A DNA stretch of 47,092 nt, taken from contig CANJLK010000024.1 of NCBI GenBank assembly GCA_947475465.1, forward strand, positions 1 through 47,092, in the 5' to 3' direction. The notes beneath the pieces were generated by a model. The model ran no database searches and was not told the origin of the DNA. It saw only the letters and a program-made list of their open reading frames with translations. Below, in pieces: positions 9,101 through 17,352 of the stretch. The stretch comes from Caulobacteraceae bacterium. GTDB taxonomy: Bacteria > Pseudomonadota > Alphaproteobacteria > Caulobacterales > Caulobacteraceae. Positions within the stretch are counted from its first letter, which is position 1; each line of letters begins with the position of its first letter. The translations under genes were made by a program, and so were the position numbers.

Positions 9101-12100
9101 GGCGGCGCCCGGCGGGACCAGCGTCGCCCTGACCGGCGCCTCCCTGGCGCACGGCGCCAGCTGCACGGTCACCGTCAACGTCACCCTGAACACCACCGGG
9201 ACCATCCAGAACAAGGTGCCGGTGGGCGCGATCACCGACAGCCAGGGCGTCAGCAACACCCTGCCCACCACCACTAGCCTGTCGGCCAGCGCCAATATCG
9301 GGGTCACCAAGCGGTTCACGCCGACGGTGGTGAAGCCCGGCGAGCGCTCTCGCCTGCAGATCACACTGATCAACCCCACGGCCCAGGCGTTGTCCAACGT
9401 CTCGGCCACCGACAACCTGCCTTCGGGCCTGGTGGTCCCGTCCGGACCCAATGCGTCGACCACGTGCGTGGGGGCCACGGTTTCGGCGCCCACCGCCACC
9501 CAGGTGACGGTCACCGGCGGGTCGCTGCCGGCCGCCTCGGGCGGGTCTTCCGCGATCTGCATCGCCGAGATCGATGTGGTGGCGGCCTCGGCGGGGACTT
9601 ACCTGAACACCATCGCGGCGGGCCAGGTCGCCGCCACCCTGGGCGGCGCGCCGGTGATGAACCCGGTCCCGGCCCCGGCGACCCTGGAAGTCCGCTCGCC
9701 GGTGGCGATCGCCAAGGCCTTCAACGCCAACGCCGTGGGCCTGGGCGTCCCCTCGGTGCTGACCATCACCCTGACAAATCCCAACACCGTGCCGCTGACC
9801 GCCGCGGCCCTGGCCGACGCCTTGCCGGCCAATGTCAGTGTCGCCCTCACGCCCAACGCCTCGACCACCTGCGCGGGCGGCGTGGTGACCGCGCCGGTCT
9901 CGGCGACGACCATCCAGCTCACCGGCGGCGTGATCCCGGCCAGCGGCGCCTGCACCGTCACGGTCAGCGTGGTGAGCAATGTCGCCGGGATCTATGTGAA
10001 TACGATCCCCGCCGGCGCGCTCGCCACCGCCCAGGGCGTGACCAACGAGAACCCGGCCACCGACACCCTGCGGATCATCAATCCGCCGACGGTCTTCAAA
10101 CAGTTCAGCCCGACCTCGATTCCGGCCGGCGGCGCCTCGACCCTGACCATCGTGCTGGGCAACACCAACGTCACGGCCGCCACCCTCAGCGCGGACCTGA
10201 TCGACACCCTGCCGACGTCTCCCGCGGCCATCGTCGTGGCGTCGCCCAACGGGCTGGGCGGCACCTGCCCGGGCGCGACCGTGGCCGTGGCGGGCGCGGC
10301 CACGGTGAAATACCCCAGCGGCGCGGCCATCCCGGCCGGCGGCTGCACAATCGTCGTCAACGTCACCGGCGCGGCGGACGGGGTCTACACCAACACCATT
10401 CCGGTCGGCGCTCTGCAGACCAACCTGGGCAATAATGTCCAGCCGACCAATGCCGACCTGACCATCAGCCCGCTGGGTTTCATCTCCGGCAAGGTCTTCC
10501 GGGACAATAACGTCACGCCCAACGGCACGTTCGAGATCGCTGTCGATGCGCCGATTTCCGGTGTCGCCATCAATCTTACCGGCACGGACTACGGTCCCGA
10601 CGCCGCGCCCGGGGGCGGTGACGACATCCCGGTCAGCCGTTCGACCGTCACCGACGCCCTGGGCAACTATGCCTTCACGGGTCTGAACGCCGGCAGCTAC
10701 ACGATCACCGAGCCGACCCAGCCGTCGGGCACCAACAACGGCGTCACCACGGCGGGCGCCGTCACCGGCGGCGGTGGTGGGTCATCCGGTGCGGCGACCG
10801 CGGTCGGAACGGTCCCGAGCGCGGTTACGCCCATCGTGCTTCTGAAGAACGGCGGCGGCGCGGTCGCCAGCTCGCCGGGCAACAACTTCGCCGAGGTCGC
10901 GCCCTCCAGCATCGCCGGCCAGGTCTTCCTGGACCAGGATGACAACGGCGTGCGCAACGCCCCCGACACCGCCCTCGTCGGCGTCACGCTCCAACTCCTG
11001 AATGTCTCCAACACGGTGGTGGCGACCACGGTCACCGACGCCGCCGGAGCCTATGTCTTCTCAGGCTTGGCGCCTGGGACCTACACGGTGCGCGAGCCGG
11101 CGCAGCCCTCGGGAACCGCAAACGGCAAGACCAACCCGGGCGCGGTGGGCAACGGCGGCTCCGCCGGGACCGCGACCTTGCAGACCGTGGTCCCCAGCCA
11201 GATCTCGGGCATCGTCCTGCCCCCCGGAACGGCCGCCGCCGCCAACGACTTCGCGGAGGTTCCGGCTGGCCGGCAGGTCTCCGGCCGGGTGTTCATCGAC
11301 AGCAACAACGACGGGGTCTTCAACGGCTCCGACGCGGGTCTGAGCGGCGTCCAGCTGAACCTCACAGGGACCGATTTCAACAGCCTGCCGGTCAGCGCGA
11401 CCACGACCACAGGCGCCGACGGCCGCTACGTGTTCGCGGGCCTGGCCGCCGGGACCTATACGGTGACCGAGCCCAGCCAGCCGGCTTCGACCTCGAACGG
11501 CGTCACCACGGTGGGTTCCACCGGCGGCCTGGCCACGGCCACCAGCGTGGTCCCCTCGGCGATCAGCAGCATCAACCTGACCGGCCCGGCGACCCTGTCG
11601 TCTAACAACGACTTCGGGGAGATCTTCGTCCCGGCGCCGCCGGCCCCAACCACAGGCGTCTCCGGCACGGTCTATATCGACCAGAACAACAACGGGGCCA
11701 TCGACCCGGGGGACGACGGGATCAGCGCCGTCACCGTCACCCTGACCGGGTCAAGCTCGACGGGCCAGCCGGTGTCGCTGACCACGACCACCGCGGCGGG
11801 CGGCGGCTATGTTTTCGCCGGCGTGCCGCCCAGCAATCCCGCCGGCTACACAGTCACCGAGACCCAGCCCGCGGCCTACACGGACGGCAAGACCACGGTC
11901 ACGCCGGGCCTGCCGGGCGCGCCCACCGCGGGCAAGCCGGTGGCCGCCGGCGGGACCGACACCATCACCGGCGTGATTGTCACCGTTGGCCAACTGGCCG
12001 GCTACAATTTCGGCGAACTGGCACCCGGCGGCTCGGTGGCGGGCTTCGTCTATGTGGACGGCAACGACAACGGCGTGAAGGATCCCGGCGAGGCAGGCCT

Positions 12101-14954
12101 GCCCGGCGTCACCGTCATCCTGAGCGGGACCAACAGCACGGGCGCGGCGGTCCAGCGCACTGCGACCACCGGCGCCGACGGCGGCTATATCTTCACCGGC
12201 CTCCCGGCCAGCAATCCGTCCGGCTATACCGTCACCGAAACCCAGCCCGTCAACTACGCCGACGGCAAGACCACCGTGGCGTCTGGCAACCCCGGCGCGC
12301 CGTCCGCCGCCAAGCCGGTGGCCGGCGGCGGTGGTGACCCGATCGGGGGTGTCGTGGTCACCGCCACCAGCACCCTCACCAATTACAATTTCGGCGAAAA
12401 GGCCGACGGGGCGATCTCGGGCCATGTTTACCGCGACGCCAATGGGGACGGCCTGCGGCAGACCGGCGAGGATCCGGTGGCGGGCGTCACCATCCGCCTG
12501 ACTGGGACCGACGTGAACGGCCAGCCGGTCGACCGCACAATCGTCACCGACGCGGCGGGCGCCTATGCCTTCACGGGCCTCGTGGCCAGCAACGGCGCCG
12601 GCTATGTGATCGCCGAGACACAGCCGGCGACCTACACGGACGGCTCCGACAGCATCCGGTCGGGCAATCCCGGCGTGATCGGCGGCGGCAAGCCGGTAGC
12701 CGTCGGCGGCCTGGACCTCATCTCCGGCGTGGTCCTGCCGACCCACGGCCAGCTGACCGACTACGACTTCGGCGAACTGCGCGTGGGCGCCAGCGTCGCC
12801 GGCTATGTCTATGCCGACGCCAACAACAACGGCGTGCGCGACCCCGGTGAGGCAGCCATCCCAGGCGTCTCCGTCCGCCTGACCGGGACAGATATCAACG
12901 GCGCCGCTGTGTCGATCAGCCAGGTCACCGGGGCGGACGGCGCATTCTTCTTCAGCGTCCCGCCCAGCAACGGCGCGGGCTACACACTCACCGAAACCCA
13001 GCCGGCGGGTTTCACCGACGGCAAGACCAATGTCGCGTCGGGCAATTCCGGGGGCGCGCCCAGCCACAAGCCGGTGGGCGTGGGTGACAACGACCAGATC
13101 GCCGGCATCGTGCTGACAGGCGGCGCGGCCCTGACCGACTATCGCTTCGGCGAGGTCCCGGTGCCGCTGCTGAAGCCGCCGATCGTCAACGGCTACGTCT
13201 ATCTCGACCGCAACCACACCCGCGTGCGGCCCACCAACGGGACCGAGGAAGGTCAGGCCGGCTGGACCGTCGTGCTGAAGCAGAACGGCGCGATGATCTG
13301 CGTCACCACCACCGACGCCACCGGCTTCTACCAGTTCGATAACCTGCACTGCCCGGGCTACGAGATCAGCGGGCTGCCCACTGGCTCCGGCTTCTCGATC
13401 ACCTTCTCCAAGGACGGCAACAGCCTGCCGGCCGTGCCGACGTCCGGCGACAACCGCGGACAGGTGCCGCCGACCGGCGGGCAGATTCTCAACATCACCC
13501 TCACCAGCGCCGACCGGGTGGTGGAACAGAACCTGCCGCTGGATCCCGCGGGCGTGGTCTACAACTCGGTGACCCGCCAGCCGGTGCAGGGCGCCCAGGT
13601 GACGATCACCGGGCCCGCCGGCTTCGATCCCGCCACCCAGTTGGTCGGGGGTCTGGCGGCCATGACCCAGACGGTGGGCGCCGACGGCCTCTACCAGTTC
13701 TTGCTGCAGAATAACTTCCCAACCGGGGTCTACACGCTCGCGGTCACCGCGCCCGCCGGATACATGCCCGCGCCGTCCACAAGCCTGCCGCCCTGCGTCA
13801 ACACCCTGACCGTCGGCCTGGCGGTCAATCCAGCCCTGATCCAGGCTTCGGACTTCGCGCCGGGCGGGGCGGTGACGCCACAGACCAACACCGCGGCCTG
13901 TCCGGGCCTGGTGGCGGGCGGGGCGACCACCACCCAGTACTTCCTGACGTTCCTGATTACCAACGGCGGGTCGGCGCCGATCCTCAACAACCACATCCCG
14001 CTCGACCCGATCCTGGGCGGCGCCCTGCTCGTCACCAAGACCACGCCGGTGATCACCACGTCGCGGGGCGCGCTGGTCCCCTACACGATCACCGCGACCA
14101 ACAGCCTGGCCGCGCCCTTGGCAAATGTCAGCGTCCGCGACCAGCTGCCGCCGGGGTTCGTGTTCCGGACCGGCAGCGCGACGCGCAATGGCGCTTCCGT
14201 GTCCCCCACCGTGGCGAACGGCGTCGTCACCTGGCCAGCCGAGACCTTCGCGCCCAAGGAAAAGAAAACCTACAGCCTGGTGCTGGTGGTTGGCGCCGGC
14301 GTCGGCGACGCCGATTACGTCAACCGCGCCTTCGTGGCCGGCGCGACGGGGACGACGGTTTCCAACATCGCCTCGGCCACCGTGCGGATCACGCCGGACC
14401 CGACCTTCGATTGCCCCGACATCATCGGAAAGGTCTTCGACGACCGCAACGCCAACGGCTACCAGGACCAGGGCGAACCCGGCATTCCCGGCGTGCGCAT
14501 GGCCACCCCCGACGGCCTGCTGGTCACCAGCGACGCCGAGGGCCGCTTCCACGTGCCGTGTCCGGCGACGCCCAATCCCGACCGGGGCTCGAACTTCGTC
14601 ATGAAGCTCGACGAACGCTCGCTGCCCTCCGGCTTCCGCCTGACCACCGAAAATCCCCGCGACGTGCGGATTACGCGCGGCAAGCTCAGCAAGCTGAACT
14701 TCGGCGCCACGATCCATCGCGTGGTCCGCATCGAGCTCGCCGCCGAGGCCTTCGACGGCGACAGCATCGACCTGAAACCGAACTGGAAGGGCCAGACTAC
14801 GCCCTGCCGGAAACGCTTCGCGCGGCGCCCTCCATCGTCCGCATCGCCTACCGGCCAGGCGCTGAGTCCGCCGACCTGGTCCGCCGCCGCATTGCCGAGA
14901 TCAAGCGCATCATCGACCAGCGCTGGAAGTCGCTGGATGGCCGCTACACCCTGA
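6144..14954 (+). CDS. Giant exported repeat protein (DUF11-like and SdrD-B-like repeats), frameshifted near its 3-prime end
   Basis: About 2,936 residues as read. It has a signal peptide ending APAFA (about residue 34), then ten DUF11-like repeats (nt 6246-10475) of 125-150 residues, each closing with a VNTIPAGAL-like motif and each carrying one Cys pair. Eight SdrD-B/Cna-B-like repeats follow (10480-13180) with DxNNNGxxDPGE calcium-type loops and TDAxGxYxFxGL cores. Last come a carboxypeptidase-regulatory-like domain, another DUF11 domain (about 14020-14390) and a final SdrD-B-like domain (about 14415-14750). The family builds long, rigid extracellular stalks or adhesins. ATG 6144 is preferred over GTG 6141. 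The real C-terminus lies one base out of phase and ends at 14980, overlapping the next gene by four bases. The last ~52 residues of the frame as read are out-of-frame sequence. It is the first gene of a two-gene operon with the OmpA/barrel gene. The ligand is unknown. Confidence 0.85.
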   Translation: MPTRSAPKRGGVRGAARVLLLAVAAWCLAAPAFAALDVSMSIAPPSSTYKNPIDPGDVTAFRITVTNSDSAAPITGVTFTDTIDALSPGGLVVAGAGVVTYTCFDPNTNLTTAGAGTVTAVVGGNTISLAGGVIPAAKASGASGACDIDVEVTSMKPGTSQLNRIPAGGVTGNAGAISNGSPAAQSITVNSLTAPTLTKAFSSATVVKSDQPTTLTITIDNGASARTLPLNGVGDTPPFAIRDLLPAGLEVAPTPNASAHCVGGTDPNAFTPAAGETTLTVTGGVAAAHGTCVIKVDVVGVTATGTSDLVNHIFSTAIVNTISRTADFGNRRGLVPAADATATLTVRSALGLAKLFFPGTVAAGQSADLVITFTNASPFNAITLDAVDALTEAQIDGDASPTSGLLITGSANTCGSTVTVNGGGEGFTVKGGAVPVNASCTVTLHYTATLAVAGTPHTYTNDIPQGAVTNNGGVVSPEAAASVNVVDQLTVSKSVAPSGAAPGNPVRYIVTINNFTGGTLTNVKVTDVLPSDVTLLASLPAPPTLGGSPCTGLSQDAASTAATPVFVIATFNGASSPDPTVCTITFWAQTPQNGTSGTVLTNSIAGGGVTGTDAGNHTVTNASGSGGVNVTLANVITVNKSFAPATAFEGTVSQLTAVFTNIGAQPITAASFTDNLPLSGGAQLIVASPANASTTCVGGTVTATPGAASITVTGATIPARASNGTGANGTCTATVSVIGGAGTYVNTLPASALTGTQTYADTTTHTAASPGPVLATLTYQSALTALKAFSPATIAAGGVSTVTITLGNVGAGTLNNVSVTDPLPTNLLVAAQPAGQTTCGGAPVITAVAGAATAGLTGAVIPASGQCTFQFNVTGTGGSAWVNTIPAGNVTATGGVRNVSAVTATLLNSSAGGVSVTNNATPNSLTSPGQVSVLTLTLTNGGSVDLSGLALTDYYTDTGLAGGALTGMINSGAPGGATTCPGGVATAAPGGTSVALTGASLAHGASCTVTVNVTLNTTGTIQNKVPVGAITDSQGVSNTLPTTTSLSASANIGVTKRFTPTVVKPGERSRLQITLINPTAQALSNVSATDNLPSGLVVPSGPNASTTCVGATVSAPTATQVTVTGGSLPAASGGSSAICIAEIDVVAASAGTYLNTIAAGQVAATLGGAPVMNPVPAPATLEVRSPVAIAKAFNANAVGLGVPSVLTITLTNPNTVPLTAAALADALPANVSVALTPNASTTCAGGVVTAPVSATTIQLTGGVIPASGACTVTVSVVSNVAGIYVNTIPAGALATAQGVTNENPATDTLRIINPPTVFKQFSPTSIPAGGASTLTIVLGNTNVTAATLSADLIDTLPTSPAAIVVASPNGLGGTCPGATVAVAGAATVKYPSGAAIPAGGCTIVVNVTGAADGVYTNTIPVGALQTNLGNNVQPTNADLTISPLGFISGKVFRDNNVTPNGTFEIAVDAPISGVAINLTGTDYGPDAAPGGGDDIPVSRSTVTDALGNYAFTGLNAGSYTITEPTQPSGTNNGVTTAGAVTGGGGGSSGAATAVGTVPSAVTPIVLLKNGGGAVASSPGNNFAEVAPSSIAGQVFLDQDDNGVRNAPDTALVGVTLQLLNVSNTVVATTVTDAAGAYVFSGLAPGTYTVREPAQPSGTANGKTNPGAVGNGGSAGTATLQTVVPSQISGIVLPPGTAAAANDFAEVPAGRQVSGRVFIDSNNDGVFNGSDAGLSGVQLNLTGTDFNSLPVSATTTTGADGRYVFAGLAAGTYTVTEPSQPASTSNGVTTVGSTGGLATATSVVPSAISSINLTGPATLSSNNDFGEIFVPAPPAPTTGVSGTVYIDQNNNGAIDPGDDGISAVTVTLTGSSSTGQPVSLTTTTAAGGGYVFAGVPPSNPAGYTVTETQPAAYTDGKTTVTPGLPGAPTAGKPVAAGGTDTITGVIVTVGQLAGYNFGELAPGGSVAGFVYVDGNDNGVKDPGEAGLPGVTVILSGTNSTGAAVQRTATTGADGGYIFTGLPASNPSGYTVTETQPVNYADGKTTVASGNPGAPSAAKPVAGGGGDPIGGVVVTATSTLTNYNFGEKADGAISGHVYRDANGDGLRQTGEDPVAGVTIRLTGTDVNGQPVDRTIVTDAAGAYAFTGLVASNGAGYVIAETQPATYTDGSDSIRSGNPGVIGGGKPVAVGGLDLISGVVLPTHGQLTDYDFGELRVGASVAGYVYADANNNGVRDPGEAAIPGVSVRLTGTDINGAAVSISQVTGADGAFFFSVPPSNGAGYTLTETQPAGFTDGKTNVASGNSGGAPSHKPVGVGDNDQIAGIVLTGGAALTDYRFGEVPVPLLKPPIVNGYVYLDRNHTRVRPTNGTEEGQAGWTVVLKQNGAMICVTTTDATGFYQFDNLHCPGYEISGLPTGSGFSITFSKDGNSLPAVPTSGDNRGQVPPTGGQILNITLTSADRVVEQNLPLDPAGVVYNSVTRQPVQGAQVTITGPAGFDPATQLVGGLAAMTQTVGADGLYQFLLQNNFPTGVYTLAVTAPAGYMPAPSTSLPPCVNTLTVGLAVNPALIQASDFAPGGAVTPQTNTAACPGLVAGGATTTQYFLTFLITNGGSAPILNNHIPLDPILGGALLVTKTTPVITTSRGALVPYTITATNSLAAPLANVSVRDQLPPGFVFRTGSATRNGASVSPTVANGVVTWPAETFAPKEKKTYSLVLVVGAGVGDADYVNRAFVAGATGTTVSNIASATVRITPDPTFDCPDIIGKVFDDRNANGYQDQGEPGIPGVRMATPDGLLVTSDAEGRFHVPCPATPNPDRGSNFVMKLDERSLPSGFRLTTENPRDVRITRGKLSKLNFGATIHRVVRIELAAEAFDGDSIDLKPNWKGQTTPCRKRFARRPPSSASPTGQALSPPTWSAAALPRSSASSTSAGSRWMAATP
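6246..10475 (+). repeat. Ten tandem DUF11-like protein repeats, each with one Cys pair
   Basis: Repeat starts, recognised by a K-x-F-x-P-like block followed by LTITLxN, lie near 6246, 6727, 7190, 7608, 8050, 8488, 8881, 9298, 9702 and 10085, so the period is about 380-480 bases. Each unit has a TDxLP block, a first Cys in a TTCxGG-like context, a second Cys in an SCTVTV-like context and an ending like VNTIPAGALT. Sequence identity between units is moderate, so this is an old tandem expansion rather than a recent duplication. Confidence 0.85.
10480..13180 (+). repeat. Tandem SdrD-B/Cna-B-like protein repeats
   Basis: Units begin near 10480, 10908, 11270, 11658, 12030, 12408 and 12780, and a divergent eighth near 13176, with a period of about 360-430 bases. 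Each starts like VAGYVYxDxNNNGVxDPGE (a calcium-binding type loop), continues PGVxVxLTGT and TGADGxYxFxGL, and ends with ETQPxxYxDGKT and YxFGE. Units 4 to 7 are the most alike, also at DNA level (for example AACAACGGCGTGCGCGACCC in unit 7 and close variants in unit 5), suggesting expansion or gene conversion in the 3-prime half of the array. Confidence 0.85.
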
Positions 14955-14980
14955 CCATCGAAGTGGAGGCGGCGCAGTGA
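14772..14980 (+). other. Frameshift and displaced C-terminus of the giant repeat protein
   Basis: In the frame of the gene the sequence reads LKPNWKGQ and then turns into Arg/Ser/Pro-rich nonsense (TTPCRKRFARRPPSSASP). One base earlier, the phase running from about 14783 reads DYALPETLRAAPSIVRIAYR, continues IKRIIDQRWKSLDGRYTL and stops at 14978-14980, with G or C in most third codon positions. That stop overlaps the GTG start of the OmpA/barrel gene in a GTGA arrangement. One base appears to be missing between about 14775 and 14800. Either the strain's gene is mutated or the assembly has a one-base deletion. Confidence 0.85.
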
Positions 14981-17352
14981 CGGCCCCCCGCACCCATCTT
15001 CGCCTGCTGGCCGCCCTGGGCGGGGTCTGCCTGACCCTTGCCCAGCCCGCGCTCGCCCAGGGGCCGGAAAACGCGCGCGGCAAGCGGATCGACCGCAGCG
15101 CGGTCCGCACAGCCCCGGTCGGGCTCAACACCGAGCGCGAAGGCGTTGAATTCGGCGCGCTCGGTCCCTCGGAGTTCACCACCGAGGAGCGCCGCATGGT
15201 CCTGGCGGCCGCCGCCCCCGCGGCTCCGGCCAGCGAGGCGGTTTCCGTCGAGGACCGGTTGGACAGTCCCAATTTCGAGTCCGGCAAGGCCGTGCTCCTG
15301 CCGGTCGCCCGGGTTCAGCTCGACGCCCTGGTCGAGCGCTTGCGCGGCAAGGACGCCCTGCGCTTCGAGGTCGTGGGCCACACCGACAACCAGCGGATTT
15401 CCCGGGGGCTGCGCCTCGTCTATCCGGACAATCAGGCCCTGTCGGAGGCCCGCGCCCTGGCCGTCGCTGAATACCTTCGGGCCCGGCTGGCGCTGCCGTC
15501 CGAGGCCTTCGCGGCCCACGGGCTTGCCGACACCCAGCCGGTGGCGTCCAACGAGACGCCCCAGGGCATGGCCGCCAACCGCCGCACCGTGATCCGCATC
15601 TGGTATCGCCAGCCAGCCGCCCCGCCGACTGCGGCGCCGCCACAGTGGGTCGAGGCTGAGGTCACGCCGGACAACTGCGCGCCCGTGGCCGGGGCGACGG
15701 TCCTGCCGTTCTCGATCAGCGTTGACGGCCAGCCGCTGGACGCCGACACCACCCAGACCGAGGCTGACCGGCAGCGCTGCGTGGACGTGGCCCTGGCGCG
15801 CTCGGATATCCAAGTGAAGTACGACCCGCTGAACCTCGCCCCGGCGCTCAACGTCTGGGCGGCGCCCGGCGCCGTGGCGCGTGGTGCGCCGATCGCCTGG
15901 CGGACCTGGTCCAACTTTGCCTGGTGGATCAAGCGTGCCGAAATCCGGGTCTTCGCCCGCGGCCAGCAGACCGGCGAGACGCCCTTCGCCATCGTCCCGG
16001 TCAACCTGGGCGGCAAAACGGTCTGGACCCCGAGCGCCGGCGCATCGTCGGAACTGGGTTACGTCCTGCGGGTCTACGACGCGCAGGGACATTTCGATGA
16101 AACGGCAATCAAATCGGTTGCTCTGCTCGACCGGCTCGATCCTGTTCTGGACAAGGACCGCGCCGGCCGCGACGCCCTGTCAGGCTACGGCCAGTCCAGC
16201 CTGAAGCTGCGTAACATCCCGGTCACGGGCGGCGCAGTGACGGTCAGCGGCGACCGCATCAAGCCGGGCGAAACCGTCGTGGCCCTCGGGACGGCGGCGC
16301 CTGTCGATGAGCAGGGACATTTCGTCACTCGACAAATCATGCCGTCCGGTCCGCATCGTGTGGAGGTCGCGGTTACCGACGCCGCCGGCCATACCGCCAC
16401 CTTCCGGCGCAACCTCTCCATCGCCGACAAGGACTGGTTCTACGTCGCCGTGGCCGACCTCACGGCCGGCGCGGGGCGCACCACGGGGCCCGCGCCGATC
16501 GTCACCGGCGACACCACCCACTATGACAAGAAGGCCTTCGTCGACGGCCGAGCGGCCTTTTACCTGAAGGGCAAGATCCTCGGGAAATACCTGCTGACGG
16601 CCAGCGCCGACACCCGAGAACAGCCGCTGAAGGACCTGTTCTCCAACTTCGCCAGCAAGGACCCGAACTACCTCCTGCGGCGGATCGACCCCAACCGTTA
16701 CTACCCGGTCTACGGCGACGACTCGACGCTGGTCGATGACGCCCCCAGCCAGGGCAAGCTCTATGTCCGCCTGGAACGCGACGCGTCCTTCGTCATGTGG
16801 GGCGACTTCCAGACCCAGTGGACCGGCACGGAGCTGACCCAGTACAGCCGTGGCCTCTATGGCGGCAACGCGGTCTGGACGTCCAAGGCCGCCACGGCCC
16901 AGGGCGAGCGCCGCACCAGCGTGAACGTCTTCGCCGCCGAGCCCGGCACGCTGCAAAGCCGTGAGGAATTCCGCGGCACAGGTGGCTCGCTCTTCTATCT
17001 CCACCGCCAGGACCTCACGGAGGGGTCGGAGCGCCTGTGGGTCGAGGTGCGGGACAAGGATTCGGGCGTCGTCGTGCAACGCACGGCGCTGGCCCCCTCG
17101 CAGGACTACGACATCGACTACTTGCAGGGCCGGGTCACCCTTCGCGAGCCGCTCGCTATGACGGCCGACGCGTCCGGTCTGGTGCAGACCGCGACGCTCA
17201 ACGGCAACTCGATCTTCCTGGTGGCCGCCTACGAATATGTTCCGGGCCTGAGCGCCGTGAAGGGCTCCACCGTGGGCCTGCGGGCCAGTCTGGCTGACCG
17301 ATGGATTGCGTCTGGGCGGGACCTTCTACAGCCAGGGCGACGGCGGGATTGA
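14977..17352 (+). CDS. OmpA-domain/outer-membrane barrel protein, N-terminal part (gene split by a frameshift)
   Basis: This is the first 791 codons as read; true coding holds to about residue 776. It has a signal peptide ending QPALAQ (about 28) and an OmpA-like peptidoglycan-binding domain at about 96-210, with NFESGKAVLLP, VVGHTDN (132-138), NQALSEARALAVAEYL and NRRTVIRI. Ig-like/Big-type domains follow to about 480 (VTVSGDRIKPGETVVALG, GPHRVEVAVTDAAGHT), then a beta-rich region beginning DWFYVAVADLTAG. The GTG start overlaps the stop of the restored upstream frame, so the two genes are translationally coupled. At about 17305 one extra base sends the frame into ASGRDLLQPGRRRD and a stop. 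The correct continuation is in the frame of the next feature. It is probably an outer-membrane anchor or secretion partner for the giant repeat protein (inference). Confidence 0.85.
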   Translation: MTAPRTHLRLLAALGGVCLTLAQPALAQGPENARGKRIDRSAVRTAPVGLNTEREGVEFGALGPSEFTTEERRMVLAAAAPAAPASEAVSVEDRLDSPNFESGKAVLLPVARVQLDALVERLRGKDALRFEVVGHTDNQRISRGLRLVYPDNQALSEARALAVAEYLRARLALPSEAFAAHGLADTQPVASNETPQGMAANRRTVIRIWYRQPAAPPTAAPPQWVEAEVTPDNCAPVAGATVLPFSISVDGQPLDADTTQTEADRQRCVDVALARSDIQVKYDPLNLAPALNVWAAPGAVARGAPIAWRTWSNFAWWIKRAEIRVFARGQQTGETPFAIVPVNLGGKTVWTPSAGASSELGYVLRVYDAQGHFDETAIKSVALLDRLDPVLDKDRAGRDALSGYGQSSLKLRNIPVTGGAVTVSGDRIKPGETVVALGTAAPVDEQGHFVTRQIMPSGPHRVEVAVTDAAGHTATFRRNLSIADKDWFYVAVADLTAGAGRTTGPAPIVTGDTTHYDKKAFVDGRAAFYLKGKILGKYLLTASADTREQPLKDLFSNFASKDPNYLLRRIDPNRYYPVYGDDSTLVDDAPSQGKLYVRLERDASFVMWGDFQTQWTGTELTQYSRGLYGGNAVWTSKAATAQGERRTSVNVFAAEPGTLQSREEFRGTGGSLFYLHRQDLTEGSERLWVEVRDKDSGVVVQRTALAPSQDYDIDYLQGRVTLREPLAMTADASGLVQTATLNGNSIFLVAAYEYVPGLSAVKGSTVGLRASLADRWIASGRDLLQPGRRRD
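17299..17308 (+). other. Frameshift site in the OmpA/barrel gene
   Basis: The upstream frame reads ASLADRW and then IASGRDLL. The +1 phase from 17306 reads LRLGGTFYSQGDGGI, which continues the beta-barrel pattern, so the intended sequence is evidently ASLADRW-LRLGGTFYSQ. Removing the A at 17305 (or a neighbouring base) restores one open frame from 14977 to 19429, about 1,483 residues. No slippery heptamer or RF2-like CTTTGA is present, so programmed frameshifting is unlikely. Confidence 0.85.

Noticed and set aside
5991..9152. A 1,053-codon open frame on the minus strand opposite the giant repeat gene
   Set aside because: The product is a Gly/Arg/Asp/His-rich sequence without domains, typical of the antisense of GC-rich repeats, and the plus-strand product has a signal peptide and clear domain repeats.
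10480..13180. Regular repeats that might suggest a CRISPR array
   Set aside because: The period is about 360-430 bases, the repeats are coding and imperfect, and no cas genes are present. They are protein-domain repeats.
11751..14717. A 988-codon open frame on the minus strand opposite the SdrD-B repeats
   Set aside because: Same reason: its periodicity only mirrors the plus-strand repeats, it has no start signal, and its composition is biased.
14772..14800. Programmed ribosomal frameshifting in the giant gene
   Set aside because: There is no slippery X-XXY-YYZ heptamer or stimulatory pseudoknot that I can see, and the neighbouring gene carries a shift of opposite sign with no slippery site either.
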